From: an uncultured Actinomycetes bacterium
GTDB lineage: Bacteria > Actinomycetota > Acidimicrobiia > Acidimicrobiales > SZUA-35
Length of the DNA stretch: 33,457 nucleotides
NCBI GenBank assembly: GCA_902826025.1
Contig: CADEDH010000029.1
Span: forward strand, 1-33,457
Reading direction: 5' to 3'
Every line of letters begins with the position of its first letter. Position 1 is the stretch's first letter. A program made the translations under genes and the position numbers. Shown piece after piece: positions 1 through 8,531 of the stretch. The notes under the pieces are model-generated. The model was given only the letters and a program-made list of their open reading frames with translations, had not been told where the DNA came from and made no database searches.

Positions 1-2
1 AG

Positions 3-719
3 TACGTGAAGACGGCGACCAAGCCCAAGATCAACTTCGTGTTCGAGCGGATCGACCCCACCGCCGCCACCGTCACCAACCAGATGACCACCCTGGCGTC
101 GAAGAACCCCGACGTGTTCATCGCCATGACGGCTGGCACCTCGTGCACCCAGGCCGTGATCGAGGCGGCCAACAACGGGCTGAAGGCCTCGGCGGAGATG
201 CTGTTCATGCCGTCGGTGTGCAAGACCAAGAGCTTCGTGGGCGCCGAAGCGGTGGGGGGCGATGGCACTGCGTCCGACGGTTGGTGGATCGTGGGCGGCG
301 GGGCCAAGGATTTCACCGACCCGGCCTACGCCGAGGACCCCTTCGTCACCTTCGCCCTCGACCTGCTGGAGCAGGGGGGCAGCCCGATCTCGAAGTCGGC
401 CACGCTGGCCAGTGGGTTCAGCTTCGCCTGGGCCATCGAGCAGTCGCTCCGGTTGGCCGCCGAGCTTCCGGGTGGGGTCAGCCGGCCCAACTTCATGCTG
501 GCGGCCCGAGTACTCGACATGACCAGCCCGACCGCGCTCGACGGGGTGAAGTTCAACATGAGAGGCAGCGACGACCCCTACCCGGTCGAGGGCTCGGAGT
601 TCGGGGTCTACGACGCGTCGAAGCAGGGGTGGACCACGCAGGCCGATCTCGGGATCATCGAGTTGTCGGGTCAGTCGAAGCCGTGCGCCTGGGATCAGGC
701 GGTCAGCTCCTGCAAGTAG
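3..719 (+). CDS. ABC transporter substrate-binding protein, branched-chain amino acid type (5' truncated)
   Basis: This is the C-terminal part of an extracytoplasmic ligand-binding protein (Peripla_BP_6-like fold), which would deliver a small solute to a LivHMGF-type ABC importer. The reading frame is open through the left edge. The GTG at base 6 is an internal valine, because the full-length relative at 13177-14772 aligns straight through this point. The two proteins share long identical blocks, such as DPTAAT.TNQMTTLAS, ASDGWWIVGGG and AELPGGVSRPNF, and the same Cys-containing tail (CAWD...SSC); by eye about two thirds of residues match. The N-terminal lobe and signal peptide lie outside the window. 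No permease or ATPase gene of the Liv type is visible nearby, so the substrate is unknown. A strong hairpin follows the stop codon. Confidence 0.88.
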   Translation, partial: YVKTATKPKINFVFERIDPTAATVTNQMTTLASKNPDVFIAMTAGTSCTQAVIEAANNGLKASAEMLFMPSVCKTKSFVGAEAVGGDGTASDGWWIVGGGAKDFTDPAYAEDPFVTFALDLLEQGGSPISKSATLASGFSFAWAIEQSLRLAAELPGGVSRPNFMLAARVLDMTSPTALDGVKFNMRGSDDPYPVEGSEFGVYDASKQGWTTQADLGIIELSGQSKPCAWDQAVSSCK

Positions 720-736
720 GGGCTCTCTAGCGGGTA

Positions 737-769
737 CACACCGCCGCCGGCCCGGCCGGCGGCGGTGTG
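737..769. terminator. Strong GC-rich hairpin between convergent genes
   Basis: A perfect 14-bp stem (737-750 with 756-769) closes a 5-base loop. It lies 17 bases after the stop of the substrate-binding gene and before the 3' end of the minus-strand aquaporin gene. There is no T-run, as is common in high-GC actinobacteria. The position between two convergent 3' ends suggests a bidirectional terminator. Confidence 0.8.
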
Positions 770-825
770 GCTCGCTGCTCCGGCGCCAAGTTCGCCTGGT
801 CGGTTGCCGGCGGAGATGGTGAGGG

Positions 826-1644
826 TCAGGATCGGAGGGCGGTGTCGGGTTCCACCGTCTCACCAGCCGGCGTCGCCGCTGCCAGGAGCCGGTAGGCCCA
901 GGCACCGGCCACTCCGCCCACAGCCGGCGCCACCAGGTAGAGCCACCAGCCGGTGAAGTGGCCCGACACGAGCATCGGCGCCAGGGCCCGCACGGCGTTG
1001 AACGAACCGCCCGAGACGCCCGCCGTGGCGAACACCCCACCGGCGACCACCAGGCCCACGCTCACTCCGGCACTGCCCGGCACCGCCCGGGGATCGAGGG
1101 CGGTGGACGACACGACGACCATCAGCAGAAACCCGAGTACCAGCTCGGCCAGGAAGGCCTGGCCGGTGCCGCCGTTGGGCGCCGTGGCGCCGAGGGCGAG
1201 GGGCGCGGCCCGGGCTTCGCCCCCGAACAGCGCCCACACCGAGAGCGAGCCCAGCACCCCGCCGGCGAGCTGGGCCGTGAGGTACGGTGCCACGGCCCGC
1301 CACGGGAAGCGACCGATGGCGGCCAGCGCCACCGTGACCGTCGGGTTGATGTGGGCCCCCGACAGCGGCCCGAAGGCGTAGACCGCCACCACCACGGCCA
1401 CCCCGAAGGCGAGTGAGACCGTCGCCAGGTTGGCCGCCCCATCGGGGTCGGGCAGGGTGACCGCCACCACTGTCCCGGTGCCCACGAACAACAGCAGGAA
1501 GGTGCCGATGGCCTCGACCGCCAGCGCCCCGGCCAGCCGGGCCTGCCGGCTGGGCCCTGGCTCCCCCGGTGGGGGACTGCTCTCGGACCGGGCAGGGCCG
1601 GGCGGTGGCTGGAGCCCCGGCTCAGGCTGCCGGGATGAGGCCAT
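826..1644 (-). CDS. Aquaporin / MIP family channel with altered NPA motifs
   Basis: This is an integral membrane channel of the major intrinsic protein family, about 272 residues, expected to pass water or small uncharged solutes. A proline-rich N-terminal tail of about 35 residues precedes six hydrophobic segments. The two half-helix signatures are recognisable but degenerate. The first reads GAHINPTVTVA, so NPA has become NPT. The second reads GGSFNAVRALAP where NPARSLGP is usual, so NPA has become NAV while the filter arginine is kept. The ATG at 1644 is preferred over an in-frame TTG at 1653, because it is an ordinary start codon; neither has a clear Shine-Dalgarno site. The start lies inside the end of the upstream formaldehyde dehydrogenase gene (23-base overlap), so translation is probably coupled. 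Family assignment is secure; solute specificity is not. Confidence 0.88.
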   Translation of the reverse strand: MASSRQPEPGLQPPPGPARSESSPPPGEPGPSRQARLAGALAVEAIGTFLLLFVGTGTVVAVTLPDPDGAANLATVSLAFGVAVVVAVYAFGPLSGAHINPTVTVALAAIGRFPWRAVAPYLTAQLAGGVLGSLSVWALFGGEARAAPLALGATAPNGGTGQAFLAELVLGFLLMVVVSSTALDPRAVPGSAGVSVGLVVAGGVFATAGVSGGSFNAVRALAPMLVSGHFTGWWLYLVAPAVGGVAGAWAYRLLAAATPAGETVEPDTALRS

Positions 1645-2839
1645 GGGGATCAAGCACGTACTTCTTGGCCGCCCCGTGGTCGAACTCCTGGTAGGCCTCG
1701 GGCGCCTTGTCGAGCGGGAGCACGGTGGCGTTGACGGCGTCGGCGATGTGGGCCTTGTCGTGCAGGATGGCCATCATCAGCTGACGGTTGTAGCGCATCA
1801 CCGGGCATTGCCCCGTCACGAACACGTGGCTCTTGGCCCAGCCGAGCCCGAGGCGAACCTTGAGCGTTCCGTGCTGGGCGTCGGGGTCGTCGGCGCCGGG
1901 ATCGCCGGTGACGTAGAGGCCGGGGATGCCGAGGCTGGCCCCGGCCCGGGCGAGCCCCATGATCGTGTTCAGCACAGCGGCGGGCTGCTCGCCCGCGTCG
2001 TGGCCGTGGCCCGACGCCTCGAAGCCAACAGCGTCCACCGCACAGTCCACCTCATCGACGCCCAGGATGCCGGCCACCTGGTCGCCGACCGGGGTGTCGG
2101 AGGAGACATCGACCGTCTCGCAGCCGAACGTGCGGGCCTGGGCCAGGCGGTCCTCGTTGAGGTCCCCCACGATCACCACGGCGGCGCCCAGGATCTGGGC
2201 CGAGTAGGCGGCGGCCAGCCCCACCGGACCCGCTCCGGCCACGTAGACCGTCGAACCGGTGGTGACGCCGGCGCTGACCGCACCGTGGTAGCCGGTGGGG
2301 AAGATGTCGGACAGCATGGTGAGGTCGCGAATCTTCTCCAGGGCCTGGTCGCGGTCGGGGAAGCGGAGCAGGTTGAAGTCGGCGAAGGGGACCATCACGA
2401 ACTCGGCCTGGCCCCCTTCCCACCCGCCCATGTCCACATAGCCGTAGGCCGAGCCGGCCCGGCCGGGGTTCACGTTGAGGCAGATTCCCGTCTTCTGCTC
2501 CTTGCAGTTGCGGCAACGTCCGCAGGCGATGTTGAACGGCGCCGACACGATGTCGCCCACCTCCAGGAACTGGACGTCGTCACCCTTCTCGATGATCTCG
2601 CCCGTGATCTCGTGGCCCAGGGTCTGACCCGGAGGGGCAGAGGTACGGCCACGCACCATGTGCTGGTCGGAACCGCAGATGTTGGTGGCCAGCATGCGCA
2701 GGATCACCCCGTGGGGCGCCTTTCGGCTCATACCTATCGCTTGGGCCACATCGGCCGGTACCTCCAGGCGTGGCATGTCGTGGTCTTCCACGGTCACCTT
2801 GCCCGGTTCTTTGTAGACGACGATCCGGTTTCCACCCAT
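1622..2839 (-). CDS. fdhA: Glutathione-independent formaldehyde dehydrogenase (zinc-dependent MDR family)
   Basis: This cytoplasmic NAD-dependent enzyme should oxidise formaldehyde to formate without a thiol cofactor, like the Pseudomonas putida enzyme of about 399 residues; this one has 405. Visible features are the catalytic zinc region with C55 (NICGSDQH) and H76-E77 (LGHEITGE), four structural-zinc cysteines at 106, 109, 112 and 120, the DIFPTGYHG segment typical of this subfamily, and the dinucleotide-binding AGAGPVG loop. The C-terminal stretch GLGWAKSHVF.TGQCPVM.YNR is a hallmark of the family. The ATG is preceded at 5 bases by a full AAGGAGG site (2845-2851). It lies between the lipid kinase gene upstream and the aquaporin gene downstream on the same strand, probably one transcript, suggesting a detoxification or C1 context. 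Aldehyde dismutases of the same subfamily cannot be excluded. Confidence 0.92.
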   Translation of the reverse strand: MGGNRIVVYKEPGKVTVEDHDMPRLEVPADVAQAIGMSRKAPHGVILRMLATNICGSDQHMVRGRTSAPPGQTLGHEITGEIIEKGDDVQFLEVGDIVSAPFNIACGRCRNCKEQKTGICLNVNPGRAGSAYGYVDMGGWEGGQAEFVMVPFADFNLLRFPDRDQALEKIRDLTMLSDIFPTGYHGAVSAGVTTGSTVYVAGAGPVGLAAAYSAQILGAAVVIVGDLNEDRLAQARTFGCETVDVSSDTPVGDQVAGILGVDEVDCAVDAVGFEASGHGHDAGEQPAAVLNTIMGLARAGASLGIPGLYVTGDPGADDPDAQHGTLKVRLGLGWAKSHVFVTGQCPVMRYNRQLMMAILHDKAHIADAVNATVLPLDKAPEAYQEFDHGAAKKYVLDPHGLIPAA

Positions 2840-2896
2840 GGCGGCCTCCTTGCAGGTTGAACGGCGCCATACCCCCCGGGCCTGCCCCCGAATCCA

Positions 2897-3805
2897 CTAT
2901 CGCGAGGTCGGAAGCAAGGCCGGGGTACAGACCCGGATGGCGCCGGGAAGGATCCGGTACGAGAAGCCGGTGGTGGCGGGGCGATCACCGCCGTCGATCT
3001 GCCAGGGCAGGGGTCGGTCGAGCGTCACCTCGATGCGTCGGCCCGAGGTCACCTCGCCGAGACGGCTCCACCGGGTGCGTCCGGCGATCACGGCCAGCAG
3101 GACCCTCAGCCACTGGAGGCGGGTGTCGGCGCGCACCACGCCGAGCCGGAGCAGCCCGTCGTCGGGTCTGGCCTCGGGAAAGATCGTCAGGCCGCCGAGC
3201 GAGGTGCCCACGTTGGCCGCCAGCACCAGGGTGGCCGGCCCCCGGTACCAGGGCGTCCCGTCGACCTCGATGTCGGCCATGGCCGTCGGGGCCCGCAGGT
3301 TCCGCCAGGCCGCCGGCAGGTGGGCCCACCGCCCCCATCTGCGCTTGTGCCCCGAGCGCTCGACGTCGAGCATCAGGAGGCCGTCGAACCCGGCGCCGCC
3401 GCTGACGGCGAAGTGCTCGCCGTTCACCAGGCCCACGTCGATCTGCTTCGGGATGCCGTCCAGCGCCACCTCCAACGCGCCGTCGAGGGTGATCGGAATC
3501 CCGAGGTTGCGGGCCAGGAGATTCGCCGTCCCCGACGGGAGGACGGCAACCTCGACATGGTCGGCGGCCCCGGCGTCGAGCAGGGTGTGGATGCACCGCC
3601 GCACGGTCCCGTCGCCGCCCCAGACCAGGAGCCGATCGATCCCGTCGTCGACGAGGCTCCGGACCTCGTCGGGAGCGAGCCGGCTCTTGCCCACCGCTCG
3701 CCATGCTGCGTCGGGATGGCCCCGGTCGGCCAGCAGCCGCAGCAGCTGCCGCGGCCCCGCCTCCAACTCCTTACCCTCGTGGATGAGCACGCCGATCTTC
3801 GTCAT
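2897..3805 (-). CDS. Diacylglycerol/lipid kinase family protein (YegS/DAGK type)
   Basis: This is a cytosolic or membrane-associated lipid kinase of about 302 residues, in the usual range for the bacterial DagK/YegS family. It carries the ATP-binding signature LLVWGGDGTVRRC and the following LPSGTANLLARNLGIP stretch that defines the N-terminal catalytic domain, then a GGAGFDGL motif and a C-terminal beta-sandwich region ending in DG.LRLGVV and DGG..P. The ATG at 3805 is preferred over a GTG at 3814, because the purine-rich AAGGGG element sits at a suitable distance only for the ATG. It is first of three same-strand genes; the dehydrogenase begins 57 bases downstream. The substrate (diacylglycerol, ceramide-like or another lipid) cannot be told from the sequence. 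Confidence 0.88.
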   Translation of the reverse strand: MTKIGVLIHEGKELEAGPRQLLRLLADRGHPDAAWRAVGKSRLAPDEVRSLVDDGIDRLLVWGGDGTVRRCIHTLLDAGAADHVEVAVLPSGTANLLARNLGIPITLDGALEVALDGIPKQIDVGLVNGEHFAVSGGAGFDGLLMLDVERSGHKRRWGRWAHLPAAWRNLRAPTAMADIEVDGTPWYRGPATLVLAANVGTSLGGLTIFPEARPDDGLLRLGVVRADTRLQWLRVLLAVIAGRTRWSRLGEVTSGRRIEVTLDRPLPWQIDGGDRPATTGFSYRILPGAIRVCTPALLPTSR

Positions 3806-3928
3806 CAACCTCACCCCTTCGACACGTCTGCGCCGTTGAATGCAGGCGGTGCTACCCAGGTACCAGGCGGGATAGCCCTGGTGGGTCCCGGCGGTCAGTG
3901 CATCGCCGGACCGGCGCGGGCGGGGGTA

Positions 3929-4927
3929 TCAGCCGATCATCTCGACCGCTCCGGGCAGGTCCAACTCGGCGTGACGGCAACACCGGACCCAGCGACCCGG
4001 GGCTGCCTCGGTCAGTTCCTGGGCCTCGTCGCACCGCGGCTGGTGATGGTCGCAGCGAGGACCGAACCGGCAGCCGGGGGGCAGGTCGACCGGCGACGGG
4101 ACCCGGCCCGGGATCGACCTCAGATCCTCGGCCGCCACCCCGGGGCGGGGAATGGCGGCCAGCAGCCCCGAAGTGTACGGGTGACGGGGGAACTCCAGGG
4201 CGTCATCGGTGGAGCAGCGCTCCACGATCTGGCCGGCGTACATGGTGAGCACCCGATCGCACGTCTCGGCCACCACCCCCAGATCATGGGTGATGAGCAG
4301 CACGGCCGTGCCCCGGTCTCGGCTCAGTTGCGCGATCAGCTCCAGCACCTGGGCCTGAATGGTCACGTCGAGGGCGGTGGTGGGCTCGTCGGCCACCAGC
4401 AGCCGGGGCTCGCACACCAGCGCCATGGCGATCATGGCCCGTTGGCGCATACCACCCGACAGCTGGTGCGGGTACTCCCGGAAGCGCCGGGCCGGCTCCG
4501 GGATCCCCACTTCCCCCAGCAGGTCGATGGCCCGCCGCTTGGCCTCGGCCCGGCCCACACCCCGATGGGCCCGGAACGTGGCCGAGATCTGCTGGCCCAC
4601 CGTGAACACAGGATCCAGGGCCGTCATCGGTTCCTGGAAGATCATCGACACCTCGCGGCCCCGGACAGCCCGCAGCTCCCGTTCGGGCGTGGCGAGCAGG
4701 TTCCGGCCATCGAGCAGCACCTCGCCGCTCACCTCGGCCGCCGGAGGCAGCAGGCCCAGCAACGACAGCCCAGTGAGTGACTTGCCGCTTCCGCTTTCAC
4801 CCACCATGCCCACCCGTTCACCGGGGGCGATGGTGAAGCTCGACCCGGTGACGGCCTGGGCCACCCCGGCCGGGGTGCGGAACGTGATGCTGAGGTCGCG
4901 CACCTCGAGCAGCGGCTCGCCGATCAT
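3929..4927 (-). CDS. Dipeptide/oligopeptide ABC transporter ATP-binding protein, DppD/OppD type
   Basis: One of two nucleotide-binding subunits of the peptide-type importer encoded at 3929-9611. In order: Walker A GESGSGKS (residues 43-50), Q-loop in MIFQEPMTALDP, ABC signature LSGGMRQR, Walker B LLVADEPTTALD and switch histidine in LLITHDLG. The C-terminal oligopeptide-transporter extension follows (RHPYTSGLLAAIP, then PPGCRFGPRC). Four to five cysteines cluster there (CRFGPRC, QPRC, RCC); related ATPases are reported to hold an iron-sulfur cluster in this region. The start lies 10 bases after the stop of the permease gene, with GAGGGTG as ribosome site, so it is the last gene of the operon. 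Length (332 aa) is normal. Confidence 0.93.
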   Translation of the reverse strand: MIGEPLLEVRDLSITFRTPAGVAQAVTGSSFTIAPGERVGMVGESGSGKSLTGLSLLGLLPPAAEVSGEVLLDGRNLLATPERELRAVRGREVSMIFQEPMTALDPVFTVGQQISATFRAHRGVGRAEAKRRAIDLLGEVGIPEPARRFREYPHQLSGGMRQRAMIAMALVCEPRLLVADEPTTALDVTIQAQVLELIAQLSRDRGTAVLLITHDLGVVAETCDRVLTMYAGQIVERCSTDDALEFPRHPYTSGLLAAIPRPGVAAEDLRSIPGRVPSPVDLPPGCRFGPRCDHHQPRCDEAQELTEAAPGRWVRCCRHAELDLPGAVEMIG

Positions 4928-4937
4928 GATGTCACCC

Positions 4938-5816
4938 TCACTTCTCCGTCTTGGCCAGCCGGGCCAGAATCCGCCGGGTGCGCCGTTCGGTGCCGGCCAC
5001 CGGGTCGAGGCTGTCCCGCAGGGAGTCGCCCAGGGCGTTGATGGCGAGCACCGTCAGGGTGATGGCGAGGCCCGGAGCGTAGATCTGGACCGACGGTGAC
5101 ACCGTGAGGAACTGGGCCGAGCGGCTGAGCATCGCCCCCCAACTGGCGGTCGGAGGCTGCGCCCCCAGCCCGATGAACGACAGCGCCGCCTCGGCCAGGA
5201 ACGCCACGGCCAGCAGAAGGGCCGACTGCACGATGATGGGTTGGATGGCGTTGGGCAGGATATGTCGAACAATGGTGCGCCACCACGGGCTGCCGAACTG
5301 CTCGGCGGCGTCGACGTAGAGGTGGTTCTTCGTGGCCAGCACCTGGCCTCGCATGAGCCGGGCCACGCTGGGTGAGAACGTCACTCCGATCGACACCATG
5401 GCGTTGCGCAGGCCGGGGCCGAGCGCGGCCACGATCCCGATGGCCAGCACGATGGCGGGGAAGCCGAGGATGGAGTCGACCACCCGCATGGCCACGTTGT
5501 CGAACAGGCCGCCGAGATAGCCGGCCAGCAGACCCACCGGCACCCCCAGGGTGAGGGCCACGGTGACGGCCAGGAACGAGCCGAACAGCGACACCCGGGC
5601 CCCGTGGAGCAGGCGGCTGAAGAAGTCCCGGCCAACGTCGTCGGTGCCGAGCAGGTGCGAGCCCGAGGGCTCGGACAGCACGTCGGTGAGGTTCTGCTCG
5701 ATCGGGTCGTTGGGGGCGATGAGGGGGGCGGTGGCGGCCACGAACAGCACCAGGATCAGCCAGGCCAGGGCCACCTTGGCTCTGGTGTCGGCCCACAGCC
5801 ACTCGAAACGTGCCAT
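4938..5816 (-). CDS. Dipeptide/oligopeptide ABC transporter permease, DppC/OppC type
   Basis: Second membrane subunit of the peptide-type importer, about 292 residues. An N-terminal transmembrane helix (VALAWLILVLFVAATAPL) is followed by the characteristic extracytoplasmic HLLGTDDVGRDFFSRLLHGAR segment. Five further membrane helices and the EAA coupling loop follow, seen as DAAEQFGSPWWRTIVRHILPN. The open frame extends upstream to 6089 but without family similarity there. The real start is the ATG at 5816, which overlaps the stop of the DppB-type gene by one base (TGATG) and implies translational coupling. Substrate is unknown; peptides are the commonest for this family, but nickel, sugars or opines also occur. 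Confidence 0.93.
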   Translation of the reverse strand: MARFEWLWADTRAKVALAWLILVLFVAATAPLIAPNDPIEQNLTDVLSEPSGSHLLGTDDVGRDFFSRLLHGARVSLFGSFLAVTVALTLGVPVGLLAGYLGGLFDNVAMRVVDSILGFPAIVLAIGIVAALGPGLRNAMVSIGVTFSPSVARLMRGQVLATKNHLYVDAAEQFGSPWWRTIVRHILPNAIQPIIVQSALLLAVAFLAEAALSFIGLGAQPPTASWGAMLSRSAQFLTVSPSVQIYAPGLAITLTVLAINALGDSLRDSLDPVAGTERRTRRILARLAKTEK

Positions 5817-6754
5817 CACGAGATCCTCGGGTCGATGATGCGGTAGGCGATGTCGATGATCAGGTTGATGGCCAGCACGATCAGTACGTAGGTGAGTACG
5901 ACCCCCTGGATGACCGGGAAGTCGCGGGCGCTGGCGGCGCCGATCACCCTGGAGCCCATGCCCGGAATGGCAAAGACCGACTCCACGACCACCGTGGCCC
6001 CCAGGGTGGTGTTCACCAGTAGTCCCACCACGGTGACGATGGTGACGGCCGAGTTGCGCAGAGCGTGCTTCCACACGATAGTGCGCCACGGCAGCCCCTT
6101 GGCCCGGTGGGTGCGGACCGATGGTGCGTTCAAGGCCTCGATCATCGCCCCCCGCACCTGGCGGGTGACGATGGCGATGCCCGACATCGACACCACGAAG
6201 GCGGGCAGGATCGTGTGGCGGAAGGCCTCGCCCACACCGTCGCTGAGGGTGGCGAACCCCCGGGCCGGCACCAGCCCCCAGTTGATGGCGACCGCCGTGA
6301 TCAACACCAGGGCCAGCCAGAAGTTGGGGATCGACACCCCGATGGCCGAGCCGCTGGTGACGGCGACGTCGGTGGCCCGGTTGGCTCTGGTGGCGGCCAG
6401 GATCCCCAGCGGGATGCCGATCAGGACTGAGATGGTCACACCCGACAACACCAGCTGGGCGGTGGTGGGCAGCGCCCGGCCGATGATCGTGCTCACCTGC
6501 TCGGTGCGGATGATCGAGCCGCCGAGATCACCGGTGGCCACACGCCCCACCCACTTGCCGTACTGGACCACCAGCGGATCGTTGAGGCCGAGTTGCTCGC
6601 GCACCTCGGCGATGCGCTCCTCGGTGGCGTTCTCCCCCAGCACGAGGGTGGCCGGGTCGGCCGGCCCGATGTGCTGAAGGCCGAAGATGGTGAACGTGGC
6701 GAACAGCAGGGTCGGGATGACGGCCGCCAGCCGGGTTCCGAGGAGGCGCAGCAT
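5816..6754 (-). CDS. Dipeptide/oligopeptide ABC transporter permease, DppB/OppB type
   Basis: First membrane subunit of the importer, 312 residues. The N-terminal helix (LAAVIPTLLFATFTIFGL) leads into the conserved region ending in EQLGLNDPLVVQYGKWVGRVATGDLG, the DppB/OppB hallmark. Five more helices follow, with the EAA loop at RTHRAKGLPWRTIVWKHALRN, and the protein ends in the usual YRIIDPRI. The ATG at 6754 is 10 bases after the stop of the binding-protein gene. It forms a dimer with the DppC-type subunit in the known family architecture. Confidence 0.93.
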   Translation of the reverse strand: MLRLLGTRLAAVIPTLLFATFTIFGLQHIGPADPATLVLGENATEERIAEVREQLGLNDPLVVQYGKWVGRVATGDLGGSIIRTEQVSTIIGRALPTTAQLVLSGVTISVLIGIPLGILAATRANRATDVAVTSGSAIGVSIPNFWLALVLITAVAINWGLVPARGFATLSDGVGEAFRHTILPAFVVSMSGIAIVTRQVRGAMIEALNAPSVRTHRAKGLPWRTIVWKHALRNSAVTIVTVVGLLVNTTLGATVVVESVFAIPGMGSRVIGAASARDFPVIQGVVLTYVLIVLAINLIIDIAYRIIDPRIS

Positions 6755-6764
6755 GGGGTGCCCG

Positions 6765-8453
6765 CTACTCCTCGATCCAGGCGAACTGGGGCTGGCCCTT
6801 GCCCAGCAAGTTCAGGTTGTAGCCCCCGACCTTGTCGGAGGTGACGGTGACGCTCGAGTTGTGCCACAGCGGGATCCAGAGGGCCTCCTGGCCGATGGCC
6901 ACGTCCCACAGGTCGGCGTAGGCGGCGGCCCGTTGCTCCAGGTCGTCGGTGGCCACGGCGGCGGCGACGAGGGCGTCGATACCGGCCCGGTCGCCCTCCC
7001 GCAGAGAGTAGTAGCCGGTGGAGCCGAGCATGTTGGTCACCGTCTGGTGGGGATCGGGCCGCCCGGTCCAGGGAGCACAGAACATATCGTACTGAAAGTC
7101 GGTGAACATGGCCGGCACCGACGCCGCCAGCTCCAGCACCTCGAGCTCCATGTTGAACCCGGCCTTGGCCACCGCCTCCTGCAGCAGCTCCGCCTTCCGG
7201 ACCTGGAGCGGGTTCTGGTACGACATCATGGTGAAGGTCATGCCATCGTGGCCCGACTCGGCCAGCAGCGCCTTGGCCTGCTCCAGGTCGTAGCCGTTCA
7301 CGCCGACCATGTCGGGTGAGCTGCTCCAGTGCTGGGGCGGCACCGGCAGGTAGGCCTCCTCGGCCTGGCCGAAGGTGAGGACGTCGGCCAGGGTCTTGCG
7401 GTCGATGGCCATGCTGAAGGCCTTGCGCACCCGGACGTCGTCCCATGGTGGGCGCTCGTCGTTGATGTAGCAGCCATCGGTGTTGAGCGACGGGCTGGTG
7501 ATCACCTTGACCGCAGGATCCGACGACAGGGCCTGGATCTGGGCCCCATCCCGCACGGTGAGGGCGATGTCGATGTCGCCGGCCCGCAGACCGTTGAGGC
7601 CGGCCTGCTCGTCGCCGGTGAAGATCCACTCGATCCCGTCGGCGTAGGGCAGGCCTTCCTGCCAGTAGTCCTCGTTCTTCTCCAGCAGCAAGCGCTCGCC
7701 GGCGGCGTACTCCACCATCTTGAATGGTCCGGTTCCCACCGGGGTGGCGTCGAGTTGCACCTCGGCTGCTGCCTTGGCCGCCGTGGGCGAGACCATCATG
7801 CCGGCCCGGTCAGACAGGACCCCGACAAGGCCCGAGTCGGGCTTGTTCAGGTTGAGCTGGACCGTGAGGTCGTCGATCACCTCCACCGACTCCACCGACT
7901 CCAGGTCGGCCGGGATTTTGGTGTTGGGGTGGTTCTGCACCCGGTCCACGTTGAACGCCACCGCCTCGGCGTTGAACGGGGTGCCGTCGTGGAACACCAC
8001 ACCTTCCTGCAGGTTCAGCACCAGGGTCTGGGGATCGGGGAACTCCCACGATGTGGCCAGGCCGGGCACGAATTCCAGAGTCTCGTACTCGAAGTGCACC
8101 AGCCGGTCGTAGAGGGAGTACAGCACCTGGTGATCGGCGCCCGAGCTGCCGGTATGGGGATCGAGCGAAAGAGGCGGGAACCAGTGGGCGATCCGAAGGG
8201 TGCCGCCGTAGGTGCCGCCTGGCTGGGCCGCTCCTTCGGCGAAGGCCGGCAGATCGGCGGCCGGGCCGGCGGGGGCTTCGGCCCCGTCGGCGGTGGTGGC
8301 CTCGGTTGCGGAACCATTGCTGTCGGCTCCCACCTCGGTGCTGTCACCCGATGAGCCGCAGGCCGCGGCCACCACTGTCAACACGGCGAGGAGGGCCAGC
8401 AGACGCCGGAACCTCCGGCCGTGGTCGGGGTGGTTCCTACCGTGGTGTTGCAT
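6765..8453 (-). CDS. ABC transporter substrate-binding lipoprotein, SBP_bac_5 (peptide) family
   Basis: Extracytoplasmic solute receptor of the importer, 562 residues. A twin-basic N-terminus and hydrophobic stretch end in a lipobox (TVVAAAC, cysteine at residue 32), followed by a Ser/Thr/Gly/Ala-rich linker to about residue 75. The mature part shows family 5 features: LRIAHWFPPLSLDPHTG near the start, a FHDGTPFNAEAVAFNVDR segment, GTGPFKMVEY, and the late DVRVRKAFSMAIDRK block. The ATG is preceded at 5 bases by AGGAGGA (8459-8465). It sits 78 bases after the upstream ATPase gene and 10 bases before the first permease gene. The ligand cannot be inferred. Confidence 0.93.
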   Translation of the reverse strand: MQHHGRNHPDHGRRFRRLLALLAVLTVVAAACGSSGDSTEVGADSNGSATEATTADGAEAPAGPAADLPAFAEGAAQPGGTYGGTLRIAHWFPPLSLDPHTGSSGADHQVLYSLYDRLVHFEYETLEFVPGLATSWEFPDPQTLVLNLQEGVVFHDGTPFNAEAVAFNVDRVQNHPNTKIPADLESVESVEVIDDLTVQLNLNKPDSGLVGVLSDRAGMMVSPTAAKAAAEVQLDATPVGTGPFKMVEYAAGERLLLEKNEDYWQEGLPYADGIEWIFTGDEQAGLNGLRAGDIDIALTVRDGAQIQALSSDPAVKVITSPSLNTDGCYINDERPPWDDVRVRKAFSMAIDRKTLADVLTFGQAEEAYLPVPPQHWSSSPDMVGVNGYDLEQAKALLAESGHDGMTFTMMSYQNPLQVRKAELLQEAVAKAGFNMELEVLELAASVPAMFTDFQYDMFCAPWTGRPDPHQTVTNMLGSTGYYSLREGDRAGIDALVAAAVATDDLEQRAAAYADLWDVAIGQEALWIPLWHNSSVTVTSDKVGGYNLNLLGKGQPQFAWIEE

Positions 8454-8531
8454 GTGGATCCTCCTGGTACCGGACGACGGATGTGAATTGGACAGAGATG
8501 GGCAGGTGGGCCGGAAGCGTGCGGCCGGGGC

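Noticed and set aside
6-8. GTG at base 6 as the start of the first gene
   Set aside because: The full-length relative aligns continuously through this position and the frame is open to the window edge, so it is an internal valine codon.
1430-2860. A 476-residue plus-strand open frame over the formaldehyde dehydrogenase gene
   Set aside because: It is a shadow of the conserved minus-strand gene, rich in Val/His/Gly as expected from reversed codons.
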